The notes beneath the pieces are model-generated. The model saw only the letters and a program-made list of their open reading frames with translations, was not told the origin of the DNA and made no database searches. Shown here piece after piece: positions 9,152 through 16,141 of a DNA stretch of 64,000 nt. The position numbers and the translations under genes were made by a program. The stretch comes from Bartonella machadoae (GTDB lineage: Bacteria; Pseudomonadota; Alphaproteobacteria; Rhizobiales; Rhizobiaceae): contig NZ_CP087114.1 of the NCBI RefSeq assembly GCF_022559585.1, forward strand, positions 1,529,095-1,593,094, given 5' to 3'. Position 1 is the first letter of the stretch, and the number at the start of each line of letters is the position of its first letter.

Positions 9152-9642
9152 GAAAAGGTCCTTTCCAACCAATCCTCTGCTGCTTTGACAATTTCCACTT
9201 TATTGCGCTCTGAAAGCCCTAAATAAGGGCGTGCTGGCATCGTTACTTGGTGGACACAAACAAAGCGCTGTGCTTTGCTGCTGTTAAGAAAAAAGCGAAG
9301 GGTGCTGCCATTTTTAGGGCGGATAACCCCACCCAATTGGTGAATACGGGCATAAACCAAACCACTGCCAATGATGACCTTTTCTGGGGATGCCACCATA
9401 TCAATAGAGCGTGACAATGCTCCGCTGGCATAAAGAATGGAGGTGCGGGCGTAATTGTTTTGCCACTTCTCTCCTTGAGGAGAGGTTTTTTCACTTTGAA
9501 TCCGCCGCCTCGTGCTCTCTTGCAACAGACGCCCCACCCCTTGCGCTAAAGTTCCCATCGAACTATCAGCGCCTTTTTGCAAAAAAGACAGAGCCGCTTC
9601 AAGCCCCATTTCTTTAATTTCAATAGGGGTGGAAATGCTCAT
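9148..9642 (-). CDS. Phage virion morphogenesis / tail completion protein (gpS/gpG-like)
   Basis: A 164-residue protein of the phage virion morphogenesis family (P2 gpS, Mu gpG type). Recognisable parts are the N-terminal helical region, LLQESTRRRIQSEKTSPQGEKW near residues 42-63, the GSGLVYARIHQLGG segment, and the C-terminal MPARPYLGLS motif. These are hallmarks of tail-completion proteins that join head and tail. Length is typical. It lies between the DUF1320 protein and the DUF1834-like protein and overlaps the latter by 4 bases. Confidence 0.85.
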   Translation of the reverse strand: MSISTPIEIKEMGLEAALSFLQKGADSSMGTLAQGVGRLLQESTRRRIQSEKTSPQGEKWQNNYARTSILYASGALSRSIDMVASPEKVIIGSGLVYARIHQLGGVIRPKNGSTLRFFLNSSKAQRFVCVHQVTMPARPYLGLSERNKVEIVKAAEDWLERTFS

Positions 9643-9643
9643 T

Positions 9644-10066
9644 TTACCGCCCCATCAAACGTGGTTTTGCGTGAAAAAAAGCACCATCACGCACCGGCCC
9701 ATCTTCACTCATAATTTTTGGTTCATCTAAACCTAAACCCGCTTTGCCCTCCGCAATGCGTTTGAGAAGATCAATCGCCTGTTTGTGACGATCTTCAATA
9801 GTGGTGGTAAGAGCCGTATGGCGGATGGCTAAATTATAAACAGCAATATTGACACAAATCATGCCCAACGCTGTTGGCTGTCCGGCAATCGGGACGCAGT
9901 AGCGATGAGACAGATGGGCATCAATCTCACCACTTGCTTGTTCTAGCGCACGAAAAATTGCTTGATCAGAGAGTGCTTTGTCTGGATTTTCGCCAATCCC
10001 GCACAAATCATCCAAGAAATCGTCACCCCAGAGCTCTTCAATCAAGGTTTTATTTGCATAAGCCAT
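9644..10066 (-). CDS. DUF1320 protein (Mu gp36-like)
   Basis: A 140-residue protein of the DUF1320 family found in Mu-like phages between the major capsid gene and tail genes. It has the usual IDAHLSHRYCVPI segment (residues 46-58), preceded by an AIFRALEQASGE helix, and a C-terminal AEGKAGLGL stretch. It is predicted to be a head-tail adaptor (head completion) protein. It sits 14 bases after the capsid gene and one base before the tail completion gene, in conserved Mu-like order. Confidence 0.85.
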   Translation of the reverse strand: MAYANKTLIEELWGDDFLDDLCGIGENPDKALSDQAIFRALEQASGEIDAHLSHRYCVPIAGQPTALGMICVNIAVYNLAIRHTALTTTIEDRHKQAIDLLKRIAEGKAGLGLDEPKIMSEDGPVRDGAFFHAKPRLMGR

Positions 10067-10080
10067 CGAGACTCTTTTCC

Positions 10081-11046
10081 TCAGACAACCTCTTGCAGCA
10101 AAACACCAGCATCTTTGGCTGCCACCAATTCACACACCCGTTCACCCACACGCACCCGTTTACCACCCGATAAACCGATATCTGGATCAGAGATCACCCC
10201 AGACAAACGCTCTCCCAATTGGGCGCTAAAGCCCCAACTAATCACCGAACCATCCGCCTGTTGTTTGGTGGGATCAATATAAAGCAGTGCTATCTTATTG
10301 CCCCAAACCCGCGCCAATTGTGCTGCGCGCCCTTTGCGTGCCAAATTCACTTGCGATTCACCAATGAGTAAACGCTCAGGGTGTATTTCCATCAGATCGG
10401 CAAATTGCGCCTTGGTGACAAAACCATCCGCAGTGCCACCCCCTTTAACAGCTTTGATAATTTTGGGATGGCGTTTGAGTTTTGACCAAACGACTTTACC
10501 CATAACAATGGTGTTTGGCGTATAGACAAGGCTTTTATCCATTGCCTCATCTAAAGTAGCATAAGGATCTGATTTGTCGTAATCGCTAAACTTATTCTCG
10601 CCCTTAAGATCAATCACCCGCTCTGGAGCATAATTTTCACGCGCTTGTACAAAGGCTGCAACACGCACTTCACGCCCCAATTCCAGCAAATTGGCAAGAC
10701 CCTCCACAGCTGTCTTTTCGGGGTTATAACGAGAGCGTTTTTCTGCCCGTGCCCTTGCCGCTGCTTCAATATCCGAATTGGGAATGAGATCATCAAGCCC
10801 ATAATCTTTGACACTGGCTTCCCGTTCAAAGGCCGAAAATTCTATCACATTCGGGCGTCCTTTGCGGCCAACCTCAAGTTCAGGAACGGTAAAATTTTCC
10901 GCTAAGGGAAATTCACTATATTTAAACACCTCGCTTAAAACAGAAACACGGGGCAAAACTTTGTCGCCAATAAGAGAACCTGCTGGATTGCGATAACCAA
11001 TAGCAATAGCGGTAAGTGTTGGATCAATGGGAAAAGGTCTGTTCAT
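10081..11046 (-). CDS. Major capsid protein
   Basis: A 321-residue protein in the capsid position, between the protease/decoration pair and DUF1320. The N-terminal portion (IDPTLTAIAIGYRNPAGSLI, then LPRVSV) and the central SKLKRHPKIIKAVKG and C-terminal 'Y.DP..Q..DGSVISWGF' segments are those of phage major capsid proteins of the E-like/HK97-fold group in transposable phages. It would form the icosahedral shell around a scaffold released by the upstream protease gene. The gene is 12 bases downstream of the decoration gene. Fold assignment is from family resemblance, not structure. Confidence 0.8.
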   Translation of the reverse strand: MNRPFPIDPTLTAIAIGYRNPAGSLIGDKVLPRVSVLSEVFKYSEFPLAENFTVPELEVGRKGRPNVIEFSAFEREASVKDYGLDDLIPNSDIEAAARARAEKRSRYNPEKTAVEGLANLLELGREVRVAAFVQARENYAPERVIDLKGENKFSDYDKSDPYATLDEAMDKSLVYTPNTIVMGKVVWSKLKRHPKIIKAVKGGGTADGFVTKAQFADLMEIHPERLLIGESQVNLARKGRAAQLARVWGNKIALLYIDPTKQQADGSVISWGFSAQLGERLSGVISDPDIGLSGGKRVRVGERVCELVAAKDAGVLLQEVV

Positions 11047-11058
11047 TTTAAGCCTCGA

Positions 11059-11400
11059 CTAATTTATTTTAAAAGAAATAACATCACCAGCAGAACCATC
11101 ACTCATGGCAAGTCCAATCGTGCGATCTGTTCCTTCAGCCTTTATGGCGCGCCCCTTAGCATCGGAGGTCAAAAAATCACCAAAGGAAACATTGCCTCCA
11201 CAAACCACTTCGCCCCAACCACATTGGCCAATATCAACCATCTCACCAGCCTTTGCGCTCAAAGACCCTGCAGTCCCTAATAATTTATCTGTTTTACCAG
11301 AAGCGGTGACCACACATCCCTCACCGCGTGCCGCAACAATGCAATAAGGCGAAATCTCATCACCGGCGCGAAAAGATTTAATCAAAATCATTGTACTCAT
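11059..11400 (-). CDS. Capsid decoration-like protein (DUF2190 type)
   Basis: A 113-residue, beta-rich, glycine- and alanine-rich small protein (MSTMILIKSFRAGDEI at the start; GFSLSAK-like loops; DGSAGDVISFKIN at the end). Position after the protease and before the capsid, together with composition, matches DUF2190-type decoration proteins or stabilisers of phage heads. The ATG at 11400 has AAGGAG 9 bases upstream and overlaps the TGA of the protease gene (ATGA). An in-frame ATG at 11424 would be embedded in the protease gene without such a site. Function is inferred. Confidence 0.65.
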   Translation of the reverse strand: MSTMILIKSFRAGDEISPYCIVAARGEGCVVTASGKTDKLLGTAGSLSAKAGEMVDIGQCGWGEVVCGGNVSFGDFLTSDAKGRAIKAEGTDRTIGLAMSDGSAGDVISFKIN

Positions 11401-12482
11401 AACTGGCGCTCCTTTTGTTCGCAAACAGTGTCAACCGCTTGGCTAATGGTGATAAAGTGCCCTTTTTGCGCTTGTTCTTGTTGATAATGGCGTGCCGCAA
11501 CAGCAACATCTTCTGGTGCAAGATTTTGTTCTTGTCTCAGAAAAGAGCGCTCTAAAGGACTTGTTGAAGCAAGAGTGGGCAACTTCTCAAGCAAACTTCT
11601 AAAATGCTCCATGCCCCCTTCAAGGCTACACAGTGCCCGATATTCCTCACGCGCAGCTGGCAAAATTTTGCCCTCTTCAATAGCTTTATCTAAAAGCCTC
11701 TCAATCGCATCATTTTTTTGCTCTGCCTGTAAAAGAGACAATTGATCGCGTGCCTCTGTTAATTGGGCATTCAATTCCACACGTTCCTTTTCGCGTGCCG
11801 CAACAGCGGCTAAAATTTCATCAAGCCGCACATCTTTTGAAAGCGAGAGTGCGCTAGCAATGGCTGTCAAATCCATATCTTTCTCCACATCAGTTGTTAA
11901 AGGGGGGTCTAAAGGCTGTTGACTGCTTAAAGCCGTCATGACAAGGGCTGGACGATTGACCAAACCAGCACCAGCTAACTGCAAAATTTCACCTTTCTTA
12001 GAATGGCGAAACTCAGGCGAAAGATAGCGATATTCACGGGTAATAATTTTTTTGGCTGCTACCTCAGTCCACTTAACCCGTCCCCAAATCGCACCATCCC
12101 GCTCTGCTAATTCTTCAATCCAACCACTCGCCGGTGCTTCTAAACCTTTTTGTGCACGGTGATGTTGCCCATGCTCATAATCAATCACAAGCGGTCCTTT
12201 ATTTGCCTCAAAAGCTTTTAAAATCCTTTGCGGGTTATAATGCCATTCTCGCCCATCACGTGCTTTCACATGGGGCGCTTTTGGTAAAATCTCTACCCAT
12301 TCAGGCGCTTGTTTGCCTGTCATGTTTTCACATAAATTGTCTTGGCATGAAATGTCTTCACATAGATTATCTTGGCACAAAACCTCTGGGCAAAGATCAA
12401 TCAATGCGGTATGAACTGCCCCATCATGAAATGTCCCAGCATGCCCATCCTCTTGATCTTCGTGAAATTCCTGTTCCATCAT
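11397..12482 (-). CDS. Mu I-like prohead protease / scaffold
   Basis: A 361-residue protein of the Mu gpI prohead protease family. It has the conserved PLVIDYEHGQHHRAQKG region with the His/Glu cluster (about residues 97-113), ASGWIEELAERDGAIWGRVKWT, and RYLSPEFRHSKKGEI, followed by a long helical, charged C-terminal part typical of the scaffold. It cleaves the scaffold during head maturation. Unusual for the family, residues 30-53 carry a duplicated Cys-rich motif (CQDNLCE twice). The gene begins about 60 bases downstream of late dyad copy 2 and therefore opens the head/tail operon. The first two codons are both ATG, so the start could be 12482 or 12479. Confidence 0.85.
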   Translation of the reverse strand: MMEQEFHEDQEDGHAGTFHDGAVHTALIDLCPEVLCQDNLCEDISCQDNLCENMTGKQAPEWVEILPKAPHVKARDGREWHYNPQRILKAFEANKGPLVIDYEHGQHHRAQKGLEAPASGWIEELAERDGAIWGRVKWTEVAAKKIITREYRYLSPEFRHSKKGEILQLAGAGLVNRPALVMTALSSQQPLDPPLTTDVEKDMDLTAIASALSLSKDVRLDEILAAVAAREKERVELNAQLTEARDQLSLLQAEQKNDAIERLLDKAIEEGKILPAAREEYRALCSLEGGMEHFRSLLEKLPTLASTSPLERSFLRQEQNLAPEDVAVAARHYQQEQAQKGHFITISQAVDTVCEQKERQL

Positions 12483-12542
12483 TGCCTATTGCTTTACAGT
12501 TGTCATTGGCAATAGAATGCACGAAACCCATCCACGCTATAA

Positions 12543-12559
12543 GTCTGACACTGTCAGTC
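12543..12559 (-). promoter_or_regulatory. Late-operon dyad, copy 2 (upstream of prohead protease)
   Basis: GTCTGACA-C-TGTCAGTC, one base from the perfect form at 484-500. On the minus strand it is followed by TTATAG, a plausible -10 element, and the protease ATG lies about 60 bases further. It should drive the protease, capsid, baseplate and fibre operon. The recurrent dyad plus -10 arrangement, and its identity to copy 3 in the 17-base core, argue for a shared regulator. Confidence 0.7.
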
Positions 12560-12758
12560 AAAAGAGCGTATTTTTAAAAGCACTTTAAAAGCGCCCTTTT
12601 CCCCACTTCTCCCTGATGAGAGAAAAGTCTCTTCCAAACACTCTTATAAAATCGTTTTCAAAGGCACTTCAAAGGCGATAGAGCGCCGTTATAAGTTTTA
12701 AGGTACAAATTATCGTCTTATACCAAAAAGCCTTTCTCAAGCCGTTTTTTTTTAAAGA

Positions 12759-12879
12759 TTGCTTTTCTGCTTAAAAAGACTATAGTTTTAAACTGAAGGT
12801 GTGAGCCAGTTTTGCCAGGACGGCTTTGCCGGATCTGCGAGGAGTTGACCGCCCTCCATGCCTTCTTCATTTTTCTTAC
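12759..12879 (+). ncRNA. Candidate prophage small RNA, tandem copy 1 (promoter included)
   Basis: On the plus strand TTGCTT (12759-12764), a 16-base spacer and TATAGT (12781-12786) form a sigma-70-like promoter. The predicted RNA starts near 12793. GAAGGTGTG (12795-12803) can pair with CATGCCTTC (12857-12865) using two G-U wobbles, enclosing a CGGC-TTT-GCCG hairpin, and is followed by a TTCATTTTTCTT tail like an intrinsic terminator. It opposes the late genes, so it would be expressed in the lysogen. No function is assigned. Confidence 0.45.
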
Positions 12880-12959
12880 CCCTTCTCCTTTAAGACCACA
12901 GGAATTTCTTTCCGTTGTTTTCCCTACAACAACCCTCTCTCAAACCGTTTTTTAAAAGA

Positions 12960-13078
12960 TTGCTTTTCTGTTCAAAAAGACTATAGTTTATAAACTGAAG
13001 GTGTGAGCCAGTTATACCAGGACGGCTTTGCCGGATCTGCGAGGAGTTGACCGCCCTCCACGCCTTCTTCATTTTTCT
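12960..13078 (+). ncRNA. Candidate prophage small RNA, tandem copy 2 (promoter included)
   Basis: Same layout as copy 1: TTGCTT at 12960-12965, 16-base spacer, TATAGT at 12982-12987. Closing stem is GAAGGTGTG (12997-13005) with CACGCCTTC (13059-13067), the inner CGGC-TTT-GCCG hairpin is intact, and the T-rich tail ends near 13078. Relative to copy 1, one stem base changed from T to C yet pairing is kept (G-U to G-C), which mildly supports a folded RNA. Confidence 0.45.
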
Positions 13079-13161
13079 CACCCCTTTTTTTCTAAACCAG
13101 CATGGAATTTCTTTCCGTTGTTTTCCCTACAACAACCTCTCTCAAACCGTTTTTTAAAAGA

Positions 13162-13279
13162 TTGCTTTTCTGTTCAAAAAGACTATACTTTTAAAGCGAA
13201 GGTGTGAGCCAGTTATGCCAGGGCGGCTTTGCCGGATCTGCGAGGAGTTGACCGCCCTCCACGCCTTCTTCATTTTTCT
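13162..13279 (+). ncRNA. Candidate prophage small RNA, tandem copy 3 (promoter included)
   Basis: TTGCTT at 13162-13167, 16-base spacer, TATACT at 13184-13189, closing stem 13198-13206 with 13260-13268, then a T-rich tail to about 13279. The promoter -10 and leader differ slightly from copies 1 and 2 (TATACT, and AAAGC before the stem), while the body from GAAGGTGTG to the tail is nearly invariant, so the RNA body looks more conserved than its flanks. Confidence 0.45.
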
Positions 13280-13325
13280 CACCCCTTCTCCTTTAAGACC
13301 ACAGGAATTTCTTCTTGTTATTTCT

Positions 13326-14531
13326 CTACAACAATCTCTCGCCCTTTTTTTCGGCAGCATTTAATAAACGTTGAATTTCTCTAAAGCTCTTTTTATGCAT
13401 AGAGATAAGCCACCACTCTTGTTTGCTAGCTACCCATTTGACCGCAAACCGCCACCATGCTCCCTCATTTTCACCTAAAAACACAACGCTCTGTGCATCT
13501 TTTCGCCTGATGATACCATGGGGGCGGATGAGGGTTTGAATGGCACCACGAAAATCATCCAAAGACAGATCACGGGCTTGATGCTCCAACAAAATATGCT
13601 TCACACTGTCTGAAGAGAGGCGGACAAGGGAACTGTCCGTTGCAAAAACCTCACACACTTTACTTGTCATCGGGGCAATGGGAAGAAATCCACGCGGCAA
13701 ACGCTCTTCAAACATTGCTTGCAAAAGCGGCGAACCAACAATATCTTCAATGGCAATGCGCTTGCGCTCCTCCGGCATCATGGTAATTTTATCACTCAAG
13801 AAACGACTTAAGTTTTGCGCCCGATGTTTTCCAGGGTTAGAGTTCCAACCAGGATCAATTCCTTTTGGGATCTTTTCAACTTTCCCTGTCCGTTTATTGT
13901 GCCAAACCTTCTGTTCCACTTGGAATGGGGCTGCATCCTCTTCATAGCCTAAATTTTCTGCTTCATAACGGCTCACCTGTCGCACACTGCATTTACACCG
14001 CCAACCATTGGGCGGATAAAGCCAATCCCAAACCGGGTCATCAACCGGTGCTGTAAATCCTACCCAACTTTCATGTTCTAACCGTTTGTGCTCTGAACTG
14101 GACAACGCATAGGTCAGATAAGGCAAAAACTCTTTATTATTTTGCGTACGCTCCCACTCACCTGCCGCATGCGCACTCATGGTATTGGCCCAATAGACCG
14201 TTTCTAAACGCCGTGGGCTGCCCAACTGTACAACGCTCTTCTCACCGCTTTGTGGATCAAGGACACTCTTCCTCCCCCACCAGCCTTTTTCCTGTAAAAG
14301 CGGCATCAGATTTTTTTGAAAATCCTGAAAGGGAAGTCGATTTTTTATCGCCTCTCCAACCGCTCGCTTAAAATCATCTAAAATATCATAGCCAACCGAT
14401 TTTGCCACCGTAAAGGAAAAAGCATGTTCCTCTGGTGCTATATCACGCCAATCAAAGCTTGGAACAACAGCCTTGGCGGCAAAATAACGTGTGACCTCTT
14501 TGGGAGCTGTTTTGAAAAGTTCCTCATCCAT
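13326..14531 (-). CDS. Mu F-like head morphogenesis protein with a C-terminal nuclease-like domain
   Basis: A 401-residue protein. The N-terminal 230 residues match the Mu gpF minor head/morphogenesis family: DPQSGEKSV.QLGSPRRLETVYWAN, TYALSSSEHKRLEHE, and the signature PPNGWRCKC around residues 175-185. The C-terminal 100 residues (VKHILLEHQARDLSLDDF, then GIIRRKDAQSVVFLGE and WWLISMHKKSF) resemble the small nuclease/toxin-like domains (phage Barnase-EndoU-ColicinE5/D-RelE-like group) often fused to F-like proteins. These could be delivered with the DNA (inference). The start at 14531 follows GAGGGCTTGGGCATC and overlaps the portal 3' end; the upstream ATG at 14552 lies further inside the portal gene. 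Confidence 0.75.
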   Translation of the reverse strand: MDEELFKTAPKEVTRYFAAKAVVPSFDWRDIAPEEHAFSFTVAKSVGYDILDDFKRAVGEAIKNRLPFQDFQKNLMPLLQEKGWWGRKSVLDPQSGEKSVVQLGSPRRLETVYWANTMSAHAAGEWERTQNNKEFLPYLTYALSSSEHKRLEHESWVGFTAPVDDPVWDWLYPPNGWRCKCSVRQVSRYEAENLGYEEDAAPFQVEQKVWHNKRTGKVEKIPKGIDPGWNSNPGKHRAQNLSRFLSDKITMMPEERKRIAIEDIVGSPLLQAMFEERLPRGFLPIAPMTSKVCEVFATDSSLVRLSSDSVKHILLEHQARDLSLDDFRGAIQTLIRPHGIIRRKDAQSVVFLGENEGAWWRFAVKWVASKQEWWLISMHKKSFREIQRLLNAAEKKGERLL

Positions 14532-16128
14532 GATGCCCAAGCCCTCGTGCAATCATTTGCACCTTTGCCAAGCGTGCGGCTAACGCATGATGATTCATCT
14601 CACCGAGCAATTCATCTAAACCTTTAAGGATATCCTCATAACTTTTTGCTTGTTCAACAAGCTTTTTAAAGGGCTTTAAAAGGGGTTCTAAATCCTCTTC
14701 CCAGTCGCTTAAAGCCTCTTCAGAAAGCTGGTCCAATTCATCGTGATGATCTCCACCCTGCTCTCCTCCACTCTTGTGCTCTCTTGTTAGAGAAACATCA
14801 AAAGACCCACCACAATCGGCACAAACACTTGTCCCTTTGCTTTCCTCACCGCCCTCTTGTCTTGCCTCATCACCGATAACATGATCAGGAGACTTTAAAA
14901 TATCTTCCTCTTTTGTTGGTTGCGAAAAACCAATCTTATTGCGCACTTCTTGCGCACCAACATGCAACCCCAAAGGCACCAATTTTGCCAATGCATCACT
15001 CAAAGCCTTAATATCTTCATTTTCAGAGATTGGCCAATAGACAATTGGGTAGCGCTCTTGACGACCAAAATTAATATCAACAAACGGCACAATCAAATCA
15101 CGATTAGCAGTCAAAGCCAATTGGCGTGCATCAGCTCTAGCAATATCATGGCGAACATTTTCATGAATACGCGCTTGCGAAAAAGACGAACCATCATCCG
15201 TTGTCATGGTTTGCCCTAAAACACCCTTAGAAATCTGCCGATCTAAATATTCCGCTTTCGCAGCAAAAACAGCATTGCCACTGCCCCCCGCTGCTTCAAT
15301 AAATTCAATCTCCATTTCTTTAGGAATGATCGCTGCCGCATCACTGGATAAATCACGCACAGCCTGAATAAGCACCCGCCGCTCCTCATGGGAAGAGCTC
15401 GCTCCATATTTTCCCAAACGCAACGGCATGCCGTAAATTTCTAAAAAGGCCATCCAATCCTTTAAGGTATAAGACTTAAAAAGGAAAGCCCAAGCCGCAA
15501 GCCTCGCAAGCCCTGTCCGGATTGGCAAACCGCTTTTAAGCTTTGGTCGATGAATGGAAAATTTATAAGCAGGCAATTCGCTACCATCTTGAGAGCCATC
15601 TTCTTCTTTTAAACGCAAATGAAAACCATCCCGTCTATCCAATTGGAAAAACCGCTGATCACGCCATTTCCACGCAACAGGCCACCATGCTGTGGCACTT
15701 TTGTCCCACAAGGTTTCAACAACCGCATAACCCTTGCCCAAAGCATCTAATAAATCCGTCACATAATCATCAACAAAAGTTGGTGCCCTAATCACTTCGT
15801 AAACAGCATCGGCAATCTTTTTGTCCAAAGCACTCTCACTTGCGGCAATCACTCCAGGTTCCACCCCTGTCAGAGCATTTTTACGCATGCCAAGCACAGC
15901 ACGATAATGCAAATCACGCTCTTCCATTTCATCAGCAAGCTGGAAAAATTGTTCTGGAGTGCCTTGCGCTGCCTGTTGCAAAATATCAGCAAGTTGCAAA
16001 GGTGTGAGACCACTGACAAGGGTTTGTGACCAAACATCACGAACCCCACCAATCGTTGGTGCCGCAACTTCACGCTCCAACCCTTTGACTTTAAGCGCCC
16101 TACCCCATTGGTCGACAAGTTTTACCAT
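14524..16128 (-). CDS. Portal protein, DUF935 (Mu gp29-like)
   Basis: A 534-residue DUF935 portal protein. Key stretches are LADILQQAAQGTPEQFFQLADEMEERD near the N-terminus, VLGMRKNALTGV, the W-rich WWPVAWKWRDQRFF, and LRLGKYG with the following helices. The C-terminus is acidic (SDWEEDLEPLLKPF). Portals form the dodecameric DNA gate at the capsid vertex. The open frame extends upstream to 16317 inside the terminase gene, but that extension is a shadow. I start at 16128 because GAGGGA precedes that ATG and the protein begins MVKLVDQWGR like relatives. The portal stop overlaps the F-like gene. Confidence 0.9.
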   Translation of the reverse strand: MVKLVDQWGRALKVKGLEREVAAPTIGGVRDVWSQTLVSGLTPLQLADILQQAAQGTPEQFFQLADEMEERDLHYRAVLGMRKNALTGVEPGVIAASESALDKKIADAVYEVIRAPTFVDDYVTDLLDALGKGYAVVETLWDKSATAWWPVAWKWRDQRFFQLDRRDGFHLRLKEEDGSQDGSELPAYKFSIHRPKLKSGLPIRTGLARLAAWAFLFKSYTLKDWMAFLEIYGMPLRLGKYGASSSHEERRVLIQAVRDLSSDAAAIIPKEMEIEFIEAAGGSGNAVFAAKAEYLDRQISKGVLGQTMTTDDGSSFSQARIHENVRHDIARADARQLALTANRDLIVPFVDINFGRQERYPIVYWPISENEDIKALSDALAKLVPLGLHVGAQEVRNKIGFSQPTKEEDILKSPDHVIGDEARQEGGEESKGTSVCADCGGSFDVSLTREHKSGGEQGGDHHDELDQLSEEALSDWEEDLEPLLKPFKKLVEQAKSYEDILKGLDELLGEMNHHALAARLAKVQMIARGLGHHG

Positions 16129-16141
16129 TTCATAAATTCCC

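Larger units (their letters stand above)
12740..13340. repeat. Three tandem copies of a ~201-bp unit
   Basis: The same unit occurs three times in a row with spacing 202 and 201 bases (landmark GGATCTGCGA at 12831, 13033 and 13234). Each unit holds a CTACAACAA block, an A/T-rich tract, a promoter-like pair, a CGGC-TTT-GCCG hairpin and a T-rich tail. Minus-strand open frames of 63-68 codons cross the repeats and share the peptide WRAVNSSQIRQSRPGITG, but they lack good starts and I regard them as by-products. The block separates the F-like head gene from the protease promoter. Confidence 0.9.

Noticed and set aside
12890-13360. Minus-strand open frames (63 and 68 codons) in the triple repeat, sharing WRAVNSSQIRQSRPGITG
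   Set aside because: They lie over the repeat, lack convincing ribosome sites, start at different places in each copy and copy 1 has no equivalent full frame. The plus-strand RNA reading explains the conserved bases better.
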